From positions 1-64,000 of the forward strand of contig NZ_VUMH01000013.1 in assembly GCF_009696265.1 (NCBI RefSeq): DNA of 64,000 nucleotides. Direction: 5' to 3'. The position numbers were made by a program, and so were the translations under genes. Of the stretch, positions 17,047 through 26,213 are shown in pieces. The notes below the pieces were generated by a model. The model ran no database searches, had not been told where the DNA came from, and saw nothing but the letters and a program-made list of their open reading frames with translations. Source of the stretch: Desulfovibrio porci. Its GTDB lineage: Bacteria > Desulfobacterota > Desulfovibrionia > Desulfovibrionales > Desulfovibrionaceae. The first letter of the stretch is position 1, and every line of letters begins with the position of its first letter.

Positions 17047-17301
17047 ACGCCACGCGGCCGCCGCCTGCCGACAATCTAAAAAAAATCTTGAAAAAAGAGA
17101 CTACTCGTTGCATTCTCCGCCTCGAAGCCCTGTCGCGGGCCTAGCGGTTCCGCCCCCTTGCGGTGGACGTTTTTTTGCGTCCGTTGTCCGGCGTTGTTTT
17201 GCGGCCGTGCCGGAACAAAAACGGAACGCCCCTGACACGCCCGCGCGGCGGCGCAAAGCCCGCGCAAACGGCTTTGATCGCGCACTGTTACGGAGAACCA
17301 C

Positions 17302-17997
<696 letters not shown>

Positions 17998-17999
17998 TC

Positions 18000-18455
18000 A
18001 TGGGCGCGAGCCTCGGCAACAGCAAATTTGTCTCGGAGATCAACGTCACGCCCTTTGTGGACGTGATGCTGGTGCTCCTGATCATTTTCATGGTGGCCAC
18101 GCCCATGATGAGCCAGGGACTGGACGTGGATCTGCCCCAGACCAAACAGGTGGAAGTACTGCCCACCGAAGCGGACCACATGGTCCTCACGGTGCGGAAG
18201 GACGGCAAGATCTTTCTGGACGAATACGGCGTGGACAATATGGAAGACCTGGAGGGCTACCTTCAGCGTCTGGTCAAGGAAAAGAACAAGAGCCTCTTTT
18301 TGCAGGCCGACAAGGAAGTTCCCTACGGCATCGTGGTGGAGGTCATGGGCCATATCAAGGCCGTGGGCATTGAAAAGCTGGGCGTGATGGCCGAGCAGCC
18401 CGAGGGCGCGGCCCCCGGCGGCGCGAAACCCGCTGCCGCCGGAACCCGGAAGTAG
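18000..18455 (+). CDS. tolR: TolR, ExbD-type proton channel subunit
   Basis: 151 residues: a short cytoplasmic start, then one membrane helix with the proton-carrying Asp in INVTPFVDVMLVLLIIFMV, then a periplasmic domain (about 45-130). The sequence DVDLPQTKQVEVLPTE and the QADKEVPYG stretch match ExbD/TolR. The Ala/Gly/Pro-rich tail (EGAAPGGAKPAAAGT) is unusual but may be linker. It starts 2 bases after the tolQ stop and is followed 7 bases later by tolA, so one transcript is certain in practice. It forms the TolQ-TolR motor that drives TolA. Confidence 0.92.
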   Translation: MGASLGNSKFVSEINVTPFVDVMLVLLIIFMVATPMMSQGLDVDLPQTKQVEVLPTEADHMVLTVRKDGKIFLDEYGVDNMEDLEGYLQRLVKEKNKSLFLQADKEVPYGIVVEVMGHIKAVGIEKLGVMAEQPEGAAPGGAKPAAAGTRK

Positions 18456-18462
18456 GTTCCGC

Positions 18463-19416
18463 ATGCGCCTGGCCTCCTATGTCCTTTCTTTCTGCCTGCA
18501 TCTGGCGGCCTTTCTGCTGATCTGGTTCTGGCCCAGCCATCCTCCGATCCGGCTGGACACCCCGCCGGTGATGATCAGCCTGGTGGAAGGCGCGCCCGGC
18601 GGCAACCGGACGCCCTCGCCCATTCTGGGGCATATGGGTGAACCGGCGGAAGGTCCCAAGGCCCCTACGCCGCCCGCGCCCAAAAATGAAATCGCCGCGC
18701 CCGCGCGGGAAGAGGTCCGGGAGCCCGCGCCTGTGCCCGCGCCGCCCAAGGAAGCCGCGCCGGTTAAAAAGCCCGAGCTCAAGCCGGAACCGAAGCCGGA
18801 ACCAAAACCCGAACCCAAGCCCGAGGCCACCCCGGTAGCCCAGAAAAAGAAAGACCTGCCCAAGAAGGAAGAGCCTCCCAAGGACGAACCCCAAAAGCAG
18901 GAAAAAAAGGAAGAGCCCCAAAAGGCCAAGCAGGAGCAGCCCAAAAAGCGGGCCCCCAAGGAAGATCCGGTGGCCGCCGCTTTGCAGAAGGCCCGCAAGG
19001 CCACTTCCCGCGCCGAATCCGGCGACCGGGGCAACGCCATTGAACAGGCCCTGGCCCAAGCCCAGCGCAAGGCCGGCGGCAATCGCGGCGGGGGCGGCGG
19101 CGAAGGCGACGGCCCCGGCGGGGGCGGCCTGGGCGACGTCTATATGGGCCAGGTCATGCTGGCCGTGCGCCCCAACTGGGGCTTCGCCTCGGCGGCGCGC
19201 GCCAATCTGGCCTGCTCGGTCAGGGTCAGGGTGGACATGCAGGGCAAGGTTCTGCAAGCTGAACTGAGTCAAAGCTCGGGCAATGCCCAGTACGACGCCT
19301 CGGCGGTCAACGCCGTGGTGCGCACCGGTCAGGCCGGACAGTTCCCGCCGCCGCCCTCGGCCGAATACACGGACCTGGAGCTGGTTTTCAGCTATGATGA
19401 ACTTATGGGACGCTGA
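18463..19416 (+). CDS. tolA: TolA/TonB-type energy transducer
   Basis: 317 residues: a membrane anchor at 6-24 (YVLSFCLHLAAFLLIWFW), a long Pro/Lys/Glu-rich periplasmic spacer (about 65-190) with repeated K-P-E-P units, and a Gly-rich hinge. The C-terminal TolA/TonB domain covers 225-317, with VRVRVDMQGKVLQAELSQSS and the QFPPPPSAEY motif. It couples the TolQR motor to Pal/TolB at the outer membrane. A decayed copy of its last 50 codons follows at 19651, and a protein with two related domains follows at 19812. The very low-complexity spacer is real coding sequence in all likelihood, as frame and codon use continue unbroken. Confidence 0.9.
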   Translation: MRLASYVLSFCLHLAAFLLIWFWPSHPPIRLDTPPVMISLVEGAPGGNRTPSPILGHMGEPAEGPKAPTPPAPKNEIAAPAREEVREPAPVPAPPKEAAPVKKPELKPEPKPEPKPEPKPEATPVAQKKKDLPKKEEPPKDEPQKQEKKEEPQKAKQEQPKKRAPKEDPVAAALQKARKATSRAESGDRGNAIEQALAQAQRKAGGNRGGGGGEGDGPGGGGLGDVYMGQVMLAVRPNWGFASAARANLACSVRVRVDMQGKVLQAELSQSSGNAQYDASAVNAVVRTGQAGQFPPPPSAEYTDLELVFSYDELMGR

Positions 19417-19650
19417 CCGGTCCGGGAGAAAGACATAACGCCGCTATGCCGCGTCCCCTTTTTTGCCGCTCGCGCGTCCTGAGTTCCCGCTGCCGGGCGA
19501 CGAGCGCAAATGACGGGCATATCGGAATGTAAACCATGCGGACGTTACAGCCGAACTGGAGCCATGCCGCTGCGAAATATGCCGATTTTCGCCGTGCGAT
19601 TGAATTAATGCGGGCATGCGGGGCAACGTCCCACGGACGGGATCAGCCAG

Positions 19651-19800
19651 AGTTCGGGCAATCCGCACTTTAACGCTCCGGCGCTCAACACTCGGCACAC
19701 CGACGAGGTCCGGCAATTTCCGCCGCCCTCGGCCGCATATACAAAACTGGATCTAGTGTTCACCCTGGATGAACGATGGGGCGCTAATCCGGACCAATCC
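19651..19800 (+). pseudogene. Decayed partial duplicate of the tolA 3' end
   Basis: Translation from 19651 gives S-S-G-N-P-H-F-N-A, then R-Q-F-P-P-P-S-A-A-Y-T-K-L-D-L-V-F. This aligns with the end of TolA (SSGNAQYDA, then GQFPPPPSAEYTDLELVF). Near the expected stop there are small indels and the frame runs on into the next gene without a stop. The similarity continues beyond the tolA stop: both copies are followed by TCCGGGAG and ACAT. There is no start codon or ribosome site for this fragment. It fills part of the 395-base gap between tolA and the next gene; the rest (19417-19650) shows nothing recognisable. Confidence 0.78.
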
Positions 19801-19811
19801 GGGAGGACGAC

Positions 19812-20948
19812 ATGGCATCCCCGTTGCGCGCGGGCCTTGCGGCCCTGTTGACACTACAGCTTATTACGGCGGTTCCGGCCTTCGGCGCAAGCATTGCGGC
19901 GGTGGATCAGAACGGCGGCTATTCCGGCAAGGTGCTGGACAAGGTTATTGCGATCTGGGCGCCGCCGCCGGCGCTCAAGGGTGATTTTACCGTCAGACTG
20001 AAAGTTTCCCTGGACGGCCAGGGCAAGGTGCTGGACTGCAGATCCGTCAAAGCCTCGGGCATGGAAGCTCTGGACAGCTCCGCCTGCGGCGCGGTACGCC
20101 AGGCGGCTCCGTTCGGAGCGCCGCCCTACGGCATGCCTCTGGACGTGCATCTGGCCTTCTGGACCGGCACGCCCAAGGGCAAGGCCCAGGCCGAAACCCT
20201 TTCCACGGAAGAAGCGCTGCGGGCGGAGGTCATGGCCAGGACCAAGGCGGAAGGCCTCATGGGCCAGCAACGGGCCAGTTCCGTGGAGGAGCGCGCCCGT
20301 GAGCGCGCCGAGGCCATTGCCAAAAACGCCGGCCAGCCCTTGCCTGACGTCAAGGCCGCGCCCGTGGCCCCGCCGCCCCGCGCCAAGGCCGCGCCGGGCG
20401 CAACGCAAAAAAACGCCTCCAAAAACCCGCGCTCCGGTCTCAGCACGGACAGCCCGGCCACCGAGAGCATTCGCTCCGCCAAGGGAAAAACCGCCGCGCC
20501 GTCCGCCAACGCCACGGGGCTCACTGAAGAAGAAATGCGTCTGGATATTGATGCGCCCGCCGCTCCGGCGGCTCAGTCGGTTCCGGGCAACGGCAAAACC
20601 GTGGATCCGGCCCCGGCCGCATCGCGGCCTGCGGAAAGCAAGCCCGCCGTCATGGCGCAGGACCAGTACGACGCGCGCTACAGCAAATATTTTTCCACCA
20701 TCACCCGGAATTTGCGCAACGCCATGTTCATCCCCGCGGAAACCGCGCCGGGCACCTATTACGCTACAGTGCGGCTGGACGTGGACGCCGCGGGCGCCAT
20801 CAAAAAATCCACCCTGCTGCAAGGCAGCGGGGACAAACTACTGGACAGATTCGTGCTTCAGGGCATTCGCCGGGCAGGCAGCGTAACGCCGCCGCCCGCA
20901 GGCCTCGGCAACACGCTGGACGTCACCTTTACACTGGTGCGCCGCTGA
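19812..20948 (+). CDS. Periplasmic protein with two TolA/TonB C-terminal-like domains
   Basis: 378 residues with a signal peptide (1-25, ending AVPAFGA), so it is probably exported. Residues 27-120 look like a TolA/TonB C-terminal domain: a Y-x-G-x-V opening, VRLKVSLDGQGKVLDC, LDSSACGAV, LDVHLAFW. A basic, Ala/Pro-rich linker (about 150-290) follows. Residues 293-378 repeat the same pattern (YSKYFSTITRNLRNAMFI, TVRLDVDAAGAI, LDVTFTLVRR). There is no membrane anchor like that of TolA. GGGAGGACGAC precedes the ATG. It lies inside the tol cluster, 31 bases before tolB, so a role in Tol-Pal is likely (inference). It occupies the place where other genomes have only tolA-tolB; I do not know a described counterpart. 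Confidence 0.8.
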   Translation: MASPLRAGLAALLTLQLITAVPAFGASIAAVDQNGGYSGKVLDKVIAIWAPPPALKGDFTVRLKVSLDGQGKVLDCRSVKASGMEALDSSACGAVRQAAPFGAPPYGMPLDVHLAFWTGTPKGKAQAETLSTEEALRAEVMARTKAEGLMGQQRASSVEERARERAEAIAKNAGQPLPDVKAAPVAPPPRAKAAPGATQKNASKNPRSGLSTDSPATESIRSAKGKTAAPSANATGLTEEEMRLDIDAPAAPAAQSVPGNGKTVDPAPAASRPAESKPAVMAQDQYDARYSKYFSTITRNLRNAMFIPAETAPGTYYATVRLDVDAAGAIKKSTLLQGSGDKLLDRFVLQGIRRAGSVTPPPAGLGNTLDVTFTLVRR

Positions 20949-20979
20949 GGCGCGCCGACCGAATGAGGAACACCGAGCC

Positions 20980-22308
20980 ATGAAAAAAATCCTTCTTCTC
21001 CTGGCCCTGGCTCTGTCTGCGGCGTTGGGGCCGTTTTTCGGTTCCGCCGCCGAAGCGGCCATGCGCGTGGATATTATGAATCCCGGCCAGAATATCGTCA
21101 ATCTGGCGCTGGCCGCGCCGCTCAAAGGCCCGCAGGTCCAGGCCACGGGCATGGGCGGGGAACTGCAAAAACTGGTGGAGCAGAACCTGAGCTTTCTGCC
21201 CTTCATGCGCCTCACTGACCCCAAGGCCGTGCTGGGCGGTGTGCTCCTGCCCGGCTACGAGCCGCCCGCGTTGGACTTCAAACGCTTCCAGCTGGCCGGT
21301 TCGGACATCGTGGTCACCACTTTCTGGCCCGACGGCGACAGCGGCACCCGGCCCGTCCAGATCCGCGCTTTTGAAACCAATACCGGCGGCCGCCTGTTCG
21401 GCAAGGAATATCCCAAGGTCAACAGCCGCGACCTGCCCGAAGTGGCCGACCGCTTCTGCGCCGACCTGCTGGAAGCCCTGACCGGCAACGGCGCCTTCTT
21501 CCGCTCCACCCTCGCCTTTGTGAAGAAGACCGGCAAACTGAGCGCCAACGTCTGGCTGGTCAAGCCCACTGGCCGCGATCTGCGCCAGATCACCAATATG
21601 CCGGGCGAGGCCATGTCTCCGGCGTGGTCCCCGGACGGACGCTTTGTGGTCTTCACCCATATCGACCCCAAGTCCCACGCTCTGGGCGTCTGGGACCGCT
21701 CCACCGGCAAGGTGCAGCGCATCCGCTTCCCCGGCAACGTGGTGATCGGCCCGGCCTTCATGCCCGACAACAAGGTGGCCGTGGCCCTGTCCAACGGCAA
21801 ATACCCGGTCATTTTTCTGCTCAACCATGTCTTCCAGAAGGAGCGCGTGCTGGAACAGAGCAACGCCATCAATGTTTCACCCACCTTTGACAGCACGGGC
21901 ACCAAGATGGCCTTCACTTCCTCCCGTCTGGGCGGACCGCAGATCTTCCTCAAAGACCTGAACAGCGGCAGCATCAGCCGGGTGAGCAAGAACGGCACCT
22001 ATAACAGCGAAGCCAATCTTTCGCCCGACGGCACCCTGGTGGTCTACAGCCGGATGACCGATTACGGCCACCGCATCTTCGTGCAGGACATGCTGACGGG
22101 CATGGAACGCCAGATCACCTTCGGCCCCGGCAGCGATGAGCAGCCCTCCTTCTGCGCGGACAGTTACTTCATCGCCTTCGCCTCCACCCGCAGCGGCGGA
22201 CGCGGCATCTATCTGACCACCCGCCACGGCGGCGACGCCAAGCAAGTGCCCACCGGCGGCGGCGCGGCTTCTTTCCCGCGCTGGGGCATGCCTGTGACGC
22301 AGAAGTAA
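20980..22308 (+). CDS. tolB: TolB, periplasmic beta-propeller of Tol-Pal
   Basis: 442-residue periplasmic protein. The signal peptide (1-27, ending GSAAEA) is followed by the N-terminal TolB domain (about 30-170) and a six-bladed WD40-like propeller. Its repeats are visible as AMSPAWSPDGRFVVF, NVSPTFDSTGTKMAFTS, EANLSPDGTLVVYS and EQPSFCADSYFIAFAS. It binds Pal and the TolA C-terminus. GAGGAACACCGAGCC precedes the ATG. It is followed by a long hairpin and then by a separate promoter for pal. Its length and motifs are normal. Confidence 0.94.
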   Translation: MKKILLLLALALSAALGPFFGSAAEAAMRVDIMNPGQNIVNLALAAPLKGPQVQATGMGGELQKLVEQNLSFLPFMRLTDPKAVLGGVLLPGYEPPALDFKRFQLAGSDIVVTTFWPDGDSGTRPVQIRAFETNTGGRLFGKEYPKVNSRDLPEVADRFCADLLEALTGNGAFFRSTLAFVKKTGKLSANVWLVKPTGRDLRQITNMPGEAMSPAWSPDGRFVVFTHIDPKSHALGVWDRSTGKVQRIRFPGNVVIGPAFMPDNKVAVALSNGKYPVIFLLNHVFQKERVLEQSNAINVSPTFDSTGTKMAFTSSRLGGPQIFLKDLNSGSISRVSKNGTYNSEANLSPDGTLVVYSRMTDYGHRIFVQDMLTGMERQITFGPGSDEQPSFCADSYFIAFASTRSGGRGIYLTTRHGGDAKQVPTGGGAASFPRWGMPVTQK

Positions 22309-22331
22309 GGGTTACGCCCGGCCTCCGTTTG

Positions 22332-22375
22332 TTTTTACCCGGTCGTCTGAAGTTCCTTCAACGGCCGGGTAAAAA
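22332..22375. other. Long hairpin between tolB and pal (not a canonical terminator)
   Basis: TTTTTACCCGGTCGT (22332-22346) pairs with ACGGCCGGGTAAAAA (22361-22375) with one G-U, and the loop itself contains TGAAG-TTC-CTTCA. The result is an almost fully paired stem of about 20 bp. Because the outer arms are T on the 5' side and A on the 3' side, neither strand has the usual A-stem-U order, so termination is uncertain. It may attenuate read-through or protect the tolB 3' end. Confidence 0.6.
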
Positions 22376-22402
22376 AAATTTTACGAATATGCCTTCCATA
22401 CC

Positions 22403-22430
22403 TTGACAAAAATAGAGGGGCAGATACCAT
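22403..22430 (+). promoter_or_regulatory. Sigma-70-type promoter of pal
   Basis: TTGACA (22403-22408), a 16-base spacer, then TACCAT (22425-22430). It lies about 85 bases upstream of the pal start codon and after the tolB hairpin, which explains separate, stronger expression of pal. Confidence 0.6.
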
Positions 22431-22515
22431 CTTTCTCGCGTGATCAAGGGATTACGCATTGTGCAGAAAGGAAAGGTATTTTTTTTGGAGTATGAGCTGT
22501 TCAGGAGGACACACA

Positions 22516-22983
22516 ATGAAACGCTACGCTCTTATTCTTGCTCTGGTTATGGCCCTTGCCGCCGGTTTCGGCTGCGCGAAGAAAACCACCGCCGAACCCG
22601 GCTATGATGATGGTCTGACCCCTGAAATGCGGGCCGCCATTCAGCAGATCACCGACGCTCGCGTGTACTTCGCTTTCGACAAATTCAACATCCAGCCCGA
22701 GTACAAGGACATGCTGAAGACCAAGGCCGAGCTGATGAAGAAATACCCCAGCATTCGCGTGCGCATTGAAGGCAACTGCGACGATCGCGGCACCCAGGAA
22801 TACAACCTGGCCCTCGGCGAACGCCGCGCCCGCGCCGCCTATGAATACCTGGTCACCCTGGGCGTGAGCCCCAACCAGCTTGAAATGATCAGCTACGGCA
22901 AGGAAAATCCGGCCGTTCAGGGTACCGGCGAAGCCGTGTGGGCCAAGAACCGCCGCGACGACTTCCGCGTGATCGCCCACTAG
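22516..22983 (+). CDS. pal: Pal, peptidoglycan-associated lipoprotein
   Basis: 155-residue outer-membrane lipoprotein that binds peptidoglycan and TolB. The signal peptide ends in a lipobox at about Cys20 (AGFGC). The OmpA-like domain covers about 45-155, with VYFAFDKFNIQPEYKDML and the peptidoglycan-binding NCDDRGTQEYNLALGERRA. The start at 22516 is set by AGGAGG nearby (TTCAGGAGGACACACA). It is expressed from its own promoter and closed by a clear terminator at 23006. It completes a Tol-Pal cluster without ybgC or ybgF/cpoB. Confidence 0.95.
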   Translation: MKRYALILALVMALAAGFGCAKKTTAEPGYDDGLTPEMRAAIQQITDARVYFAFDKFNIQPEYKDMLKTKAELMKKYPSIRVRIEGNCDDRGTQEYNLALGERRARAAYEYLVTLGVSPNQLEMISYGKENPAVQGTGEAVWAKNRRDDFRVIAH

Positions 22984-23005
22984 GCATCCGTTGACGCGTT
23001 TCCTC

Positions 23006-23033
23006 AAGGCCGCCCGCAAGGGCGGCCTTTTTT
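23006..23033 (+). terminator. Rho-independent terminator after pal
   Basis: AAGGCCGCCC-GCAA-GGGCGGCCTT followed by a run of T, 23 bases after the pal stop codon: a 10-bp perfect stem with a GCAA tetraloop. Confidence 0.9.
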
Positions 23034-23272
23034 GTCGTCCGGCAGGGCACGCAGGGCAGGCATTCCGCGCGGCGCGGATTAAGCCCGGCAATCCGGCGCT
23101 TTTTGCCGCTCCCGTACCTGAAGAACATCGCTGCTCCCGATGCCCGTAAATCACGCTACATTCGCCAAGGGGCACGACCCTCCAGGCCGTTTTCCGGTCT
23201 GTCCGCGCGCCAAAAGCGCCATTTTCCTTGCCGATGCCGGAAAATCCCGCTTCAGCCGTTGCGGCGCAAGAG

Positions 23273-23429
23273 TTTTAGAGTGTTTTAATTTTGAAAGGCT
23301 CTAACGAGGCTACACAGCCGCCTCTCGCCACGAAGCCGTAAGTGCAATTTATTTTCGCTGTTAAGAGGCGGAATTGACGTTTATTTAAACTTTGAAATGT
23401 ACAACATTTCAAAATTAATCTGCTCTAAA
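23273..23429 (+). repeat. Dispersed composite repeat, copy R2
   Basis: Order: TTTTAGAG hairpin module (TTTTAATTTTGAAA core), a spacer with CGCCACGAAG, the conserved block GCAATTTATTTTCGCTGTTA, the palindrome TTTGAAATGT-ACA-ACATTTCAAA, and the end TTAATCTGCTCTAAA. The last six bases (TCTAAA) are the left target duplication of the adjacent dead IS481. The remaining intergenic sequence from 23034 to 23272 shows nothing I can assign. Confidence 0.72.
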
Positions 23430-24370
23430 TGTAATGTTACAATAGGTTGTTCACACTCATTCAAGTCGGTAAATCTGGAGTTACCATACTACTAAAACCG
23501 ACCGATGGGGAAGGTGAACAGTCATACAAATGCCAAATTGACGGCCAAATGTTGAGAGGAAATGATCCGGCTGATGCATACCGTCCGGCCGCCGAAGTTG
23601 CCACCGACTTTGGCGTAAGCATACGTACTGCCAGAAAGTGGATGAGTCGCTATCGGCACGGAGGAGAATGTTTATCGCATGTTAGCGTTGCGGAAGATGC
23701 GTATGACAACTCGGCTTTTGCCGCAGCAGCGTGTTGCGCGCCTTACGCAAGCTTGCTTGCTCCCGGCTTGCCTCCTTGGAGGAGAAACTGCCTGTTGTCC
23801 GCTATCAATGGGAAATGCCGGGACAAATGCTGCATCTGGATATCAAGCGGCTTGGAAAGATTGATGGGTTTGGGCACAGAAAAGTAGGTACACGGCAAGT
23901 CCATCGACGCCGACCAGGCTGGGAATATTTGCACGTATGCGTTTGATGGCGCATCCCGCCTTGCATATGCGGCAATATTCTCGGATGAAACCGCAGAATC
24001 AGCAGTGAAATTCTTATGGTTTGCCGTTGCGTGGTATGCCTCACATGGGATTAAAGTAGAGCGCGTGCTTACGGACAATGGCGCTTGCTATAAATCATGA
24101 AATTTTCGCGATGTTTGCCGAGAATTCAGCATAAAACACAAACGTACACGGCCTTATCGCCCGCAAACTAACGGTGAAGCGGAACGGTTCATCAAAATAG
24201 CATTAAAAGAGTGGGCATATGCACCAACATACACCCACTCCCGGCAAAGGACCGATTATCTGTCGATCTGGACATACCGCTATAACTATGTGCGGCCGCA
24301 TTCGGCTCTTGGCAGAAAACCTCCAGCTTCAAAACTGGGCGCAGGGTGAACAACGTGTTGACACTCTACA
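23430..24370 (+). mobile_element. Dead IS481-family element with both ends
   Basis: The left end TGTAATGTTACAATAGGTTG (23430) and the right end, read inward on the minus strand as TGTAGAGTGTCAACACGTTG (from 24370), are imperfect inverted repeats of about 25 bases. The flanks TCTAAA (23424-23429) and TCTAGA (24371-24376) look like a 6-base NCTAGN target duplication with one change. At 941 bp it is slightly shorter than IS481 (about 1.05 kb). The transposase gene inside is broken by several frameshifts and a stop. Confidence 0.88.
23514..24349 (+). pseudogene. IS481 transposase, multiply frameshifted
   Basis: It starts GTG at 23514 with M-N-S-H-T-N-A-K-L-T-A, then breaks after about 13 codons. 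The next parts appear in other frames: the helix-turn-helix VATDFGVSIRTARKWMSRYR (near 23600), LDIKRLGKIDGFGHRKVGTR (near 23840), then the DDE core with SRLAYAAIFSDE and RVLTDNGACYKS. The C-terminal part contains KHKRTRPYRPQTNGEAERFI and YNYVRPHSALGRKPPAS, ending at 24349. There is an in-frame TGA after CYKS. At least three frame changes are needed, so no function remains. Confidence 0.87.
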
Positions 24371-24376
24371 TCTAGA

Positions 24377-25390
24377 GTCACTGCCGCTATCCATAAGCCG
24401 CCGGCACGGCAACGGCCAGCGCGTTTTTTAGAATTCTCCCGGCGTCTGCCATCCGCCTGCGCATCGCTCCGACGAAGCGATGCGATGCAACATTTTCTTC
24501 ACAAGTCTGTAACCGGCTACCGTCAGCCGGAATCCCGCCAAAAATTCGCGCCTCCGGACTCTGAGGGGGCGGCGCTCAGCTTCCTTCAACCAAGCAAAAA
24601 TAATGCGGACACGACCTCCGACGACGGGACAACAGCGCGGCTGGCCACACCGCCTGATGGGATTGCGGTTAGCTGATCCTATATGGCTGCTTTTTGAATC
24701 CGAACCGGCGAGAAGGTTATTTTGTACCTGCGTTTGAGCTTTTGGAAAACATATTTGAGAATCTGTGATAACGTTTGGGAAAATTGTGTGTTATTATAGA
24801 TCAACTCAAAATTTAAAATCAGCTTATATACTTGTTCTATATACGCTGTTTATACAACATATTATTGATATTTCTTGATATTTTTAATTTTATTTAGTTT
24901 GACAAGATTAGTCTGGTATAAAAAATATATTCCCAGGACCTTGAAAATTTTCATTTATTATTTGATAAGCTATGCATAAATTTTTATTGCACAACATTAT
25001 GAACATAGTGAGCCTTGGTCCGGCATAGTTACTACAGCCGACTGTATTTGTGAAATCAATGCCTTACCTTGCCGGTTTTCCGGGCTATGTGCGTCATGAA
25101 CGGCCGGAGCGGACATGCGTTGGGTGTGACGCCTACTCCTCGGCCAGGCTTGACGATGTCGGCAACCGACGTGCGCTTTTCGAGTAAAAACTGATCACAT
25201 GCCGCGGTTGCCATCTCAGGCTAAGGGCGGCACGAAGATCCCGGCATTCAAAGAGACACGATTGACTGCTGTCACAGGGGAGTCGCGCTGAGAAGGGGAG
25301 AGAGTGTTTTCTGTGGAGAGCATCAGACAAGGAGGACAATGTTATTTCAGCAGTTCAGCATCATCCATACTGCAACGCATAGGAGGAACC
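24377..25390. other. About 1 kb without recognisable genes, AT-rich in the middle
   Basis: From the IS481 flank to the DUF169 start codon I see no convincing gene on either strand. Short open frames (for example near 24485-24676 and on the minus strand at 25133-25339) lack ribosome sites and family motifs. The part 24690-25020 is strongly AT-rich compared with the window, with stretches such as TTTTTAATTTTATTTAG, and may be acquired DNA or a large promoter/leader region. TTTGACA occurs near 24898 but no well-spaced -10 follows. Confidence 0.5.
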
Positions 25391-26200
25391 ATGCCCCTTT
25401 CTTTTCGAGAGTTGGAATCCATCCTTATGGATCAGTTGCGTCTCTACCACCATCCCATAGCTGTAACCTGGCTGTTTACGGATGAAGAGGTGGAAGAGTT
25501 CAAACGCCGCGCCCCATATGTGACGCCGATCAAGCCGCTGACCTTCTGCCAGTGGGAAACCGCAGCCCGCATGCAGGGCAAGACTGTTTTGGGCACGGCG
25601 GAAACCCTGGCTTGCACCAATTCCCAGGTCAGCTTCGGCTGGCGCGAAATAGATGAAAAGGAAGTGAAGTCCCAGCTCAAATACTGTGTGGACGAGGCCC
25701 AGACCGAGCGCTTCCTCCGCTCCAAACCTCACATGCCCATGAACAGCCTCAAGGCGGTGGCGGTGGGACCGTTGGGCGAGGCCGTGCTGTCGCCGCATGT
25801 GATTCATTTTTATTGCGATAGTGTGCAGGCCTATCACCTGGCTGTGGACTATATGGCCGCCACGGATACGCACCCCCTGCGGCCGCAGATCACCATGAGC
25901 TCGTCGGCGTGCGGCGGGTCGGTTTTTTGCTGGCAGCAGAAGACATTCAATCACTGCCCGCCTTGTTCCGGCTCATATAACGCGGGCAAGACCGAGCGCG
26001 GAGAAACCTATGTATTCATCCCCGGCGAGCATCTGGAGGCCGTGGTGGCCCGCTTGCTCCAGCGCATTAAAAAAAGCGGCTCCAGCTCCGTGACGCGGCC
26101 GGGCGACTACTTCCCCGGTGGGGATATCTGCAAAAACTGCCCCCTGATCATCTTCAAGAACGGCGACGGCTCCGCCTGTGCGGGCTGTGGCAAAGGGTAG
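25391..26200 (+). CDS. DUF169 family protein
   Basis: 269 residues of the DUF169 family, whose function is not established. The start at 25391 follows AGGAGGAACC. Visible features are the family-like core ITMSSSACGGSVFCWQQKTF, FIPGEHLEAVV and RPGDYFP. Cysteines occur as C-P-P-C (near 221) and in the tail (CKNCP, ACAGCG), which could bind a metal or Fe-S centre (inference). It is soluble, with no signal peptide. The next gene, a TauE-type permease, starts 13 bases after the stop, so they form an operon. Placement beside an anion permease suggests metabolism of a sulfur or organic anion, but that is conjecture. Confidence 0.82.
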   Translation: MPLSFRELESILMDQLRLYHHPIAVTWLFTDEEVEEFKRRAPYVTPIKPLTFCQWETAARMQGKTVLGTAETLACTNSQVSFGWREIDEKEVKSQLKYCVDEAQTERFLRSKPHMPMNSLKAVAVGPLGEAVLSPHVIHFYCDSVQAYHLAVDYMAATDTHPLRPQITMSSSACGGSVFCWQQKTFNHCPPCSGSYNAGKTERGETYVFIPGEHLEAVVARLLQRIKKSGSSSVTRPGDYFPGGDICKNCPLIIFKNGDGSACAGCGKG

Positions 26201-26213
26201 CCAGGTGAGTATG

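Noticed and set aside
22332..22375. Terminator call for the hairpin after tolB
   Set aside because: The order is T tract, stem, A tract on both strands, so the U-rich tail needed right after the stem is missing. Kept as a hairpin only.
24485..24676. Small open frame of 63 codons after the dead IS481
   Set aside because: No ribosome site, no hydrophobic or family pattern, and it lies in decayed sequence.
25133..25339. Minus-strand open frame of 68 codons upstream of the DUF169 gene
   Set aside because: No ribosome site and low-complexity Ser/Leu composition; more likely upstream regulatory sequence.
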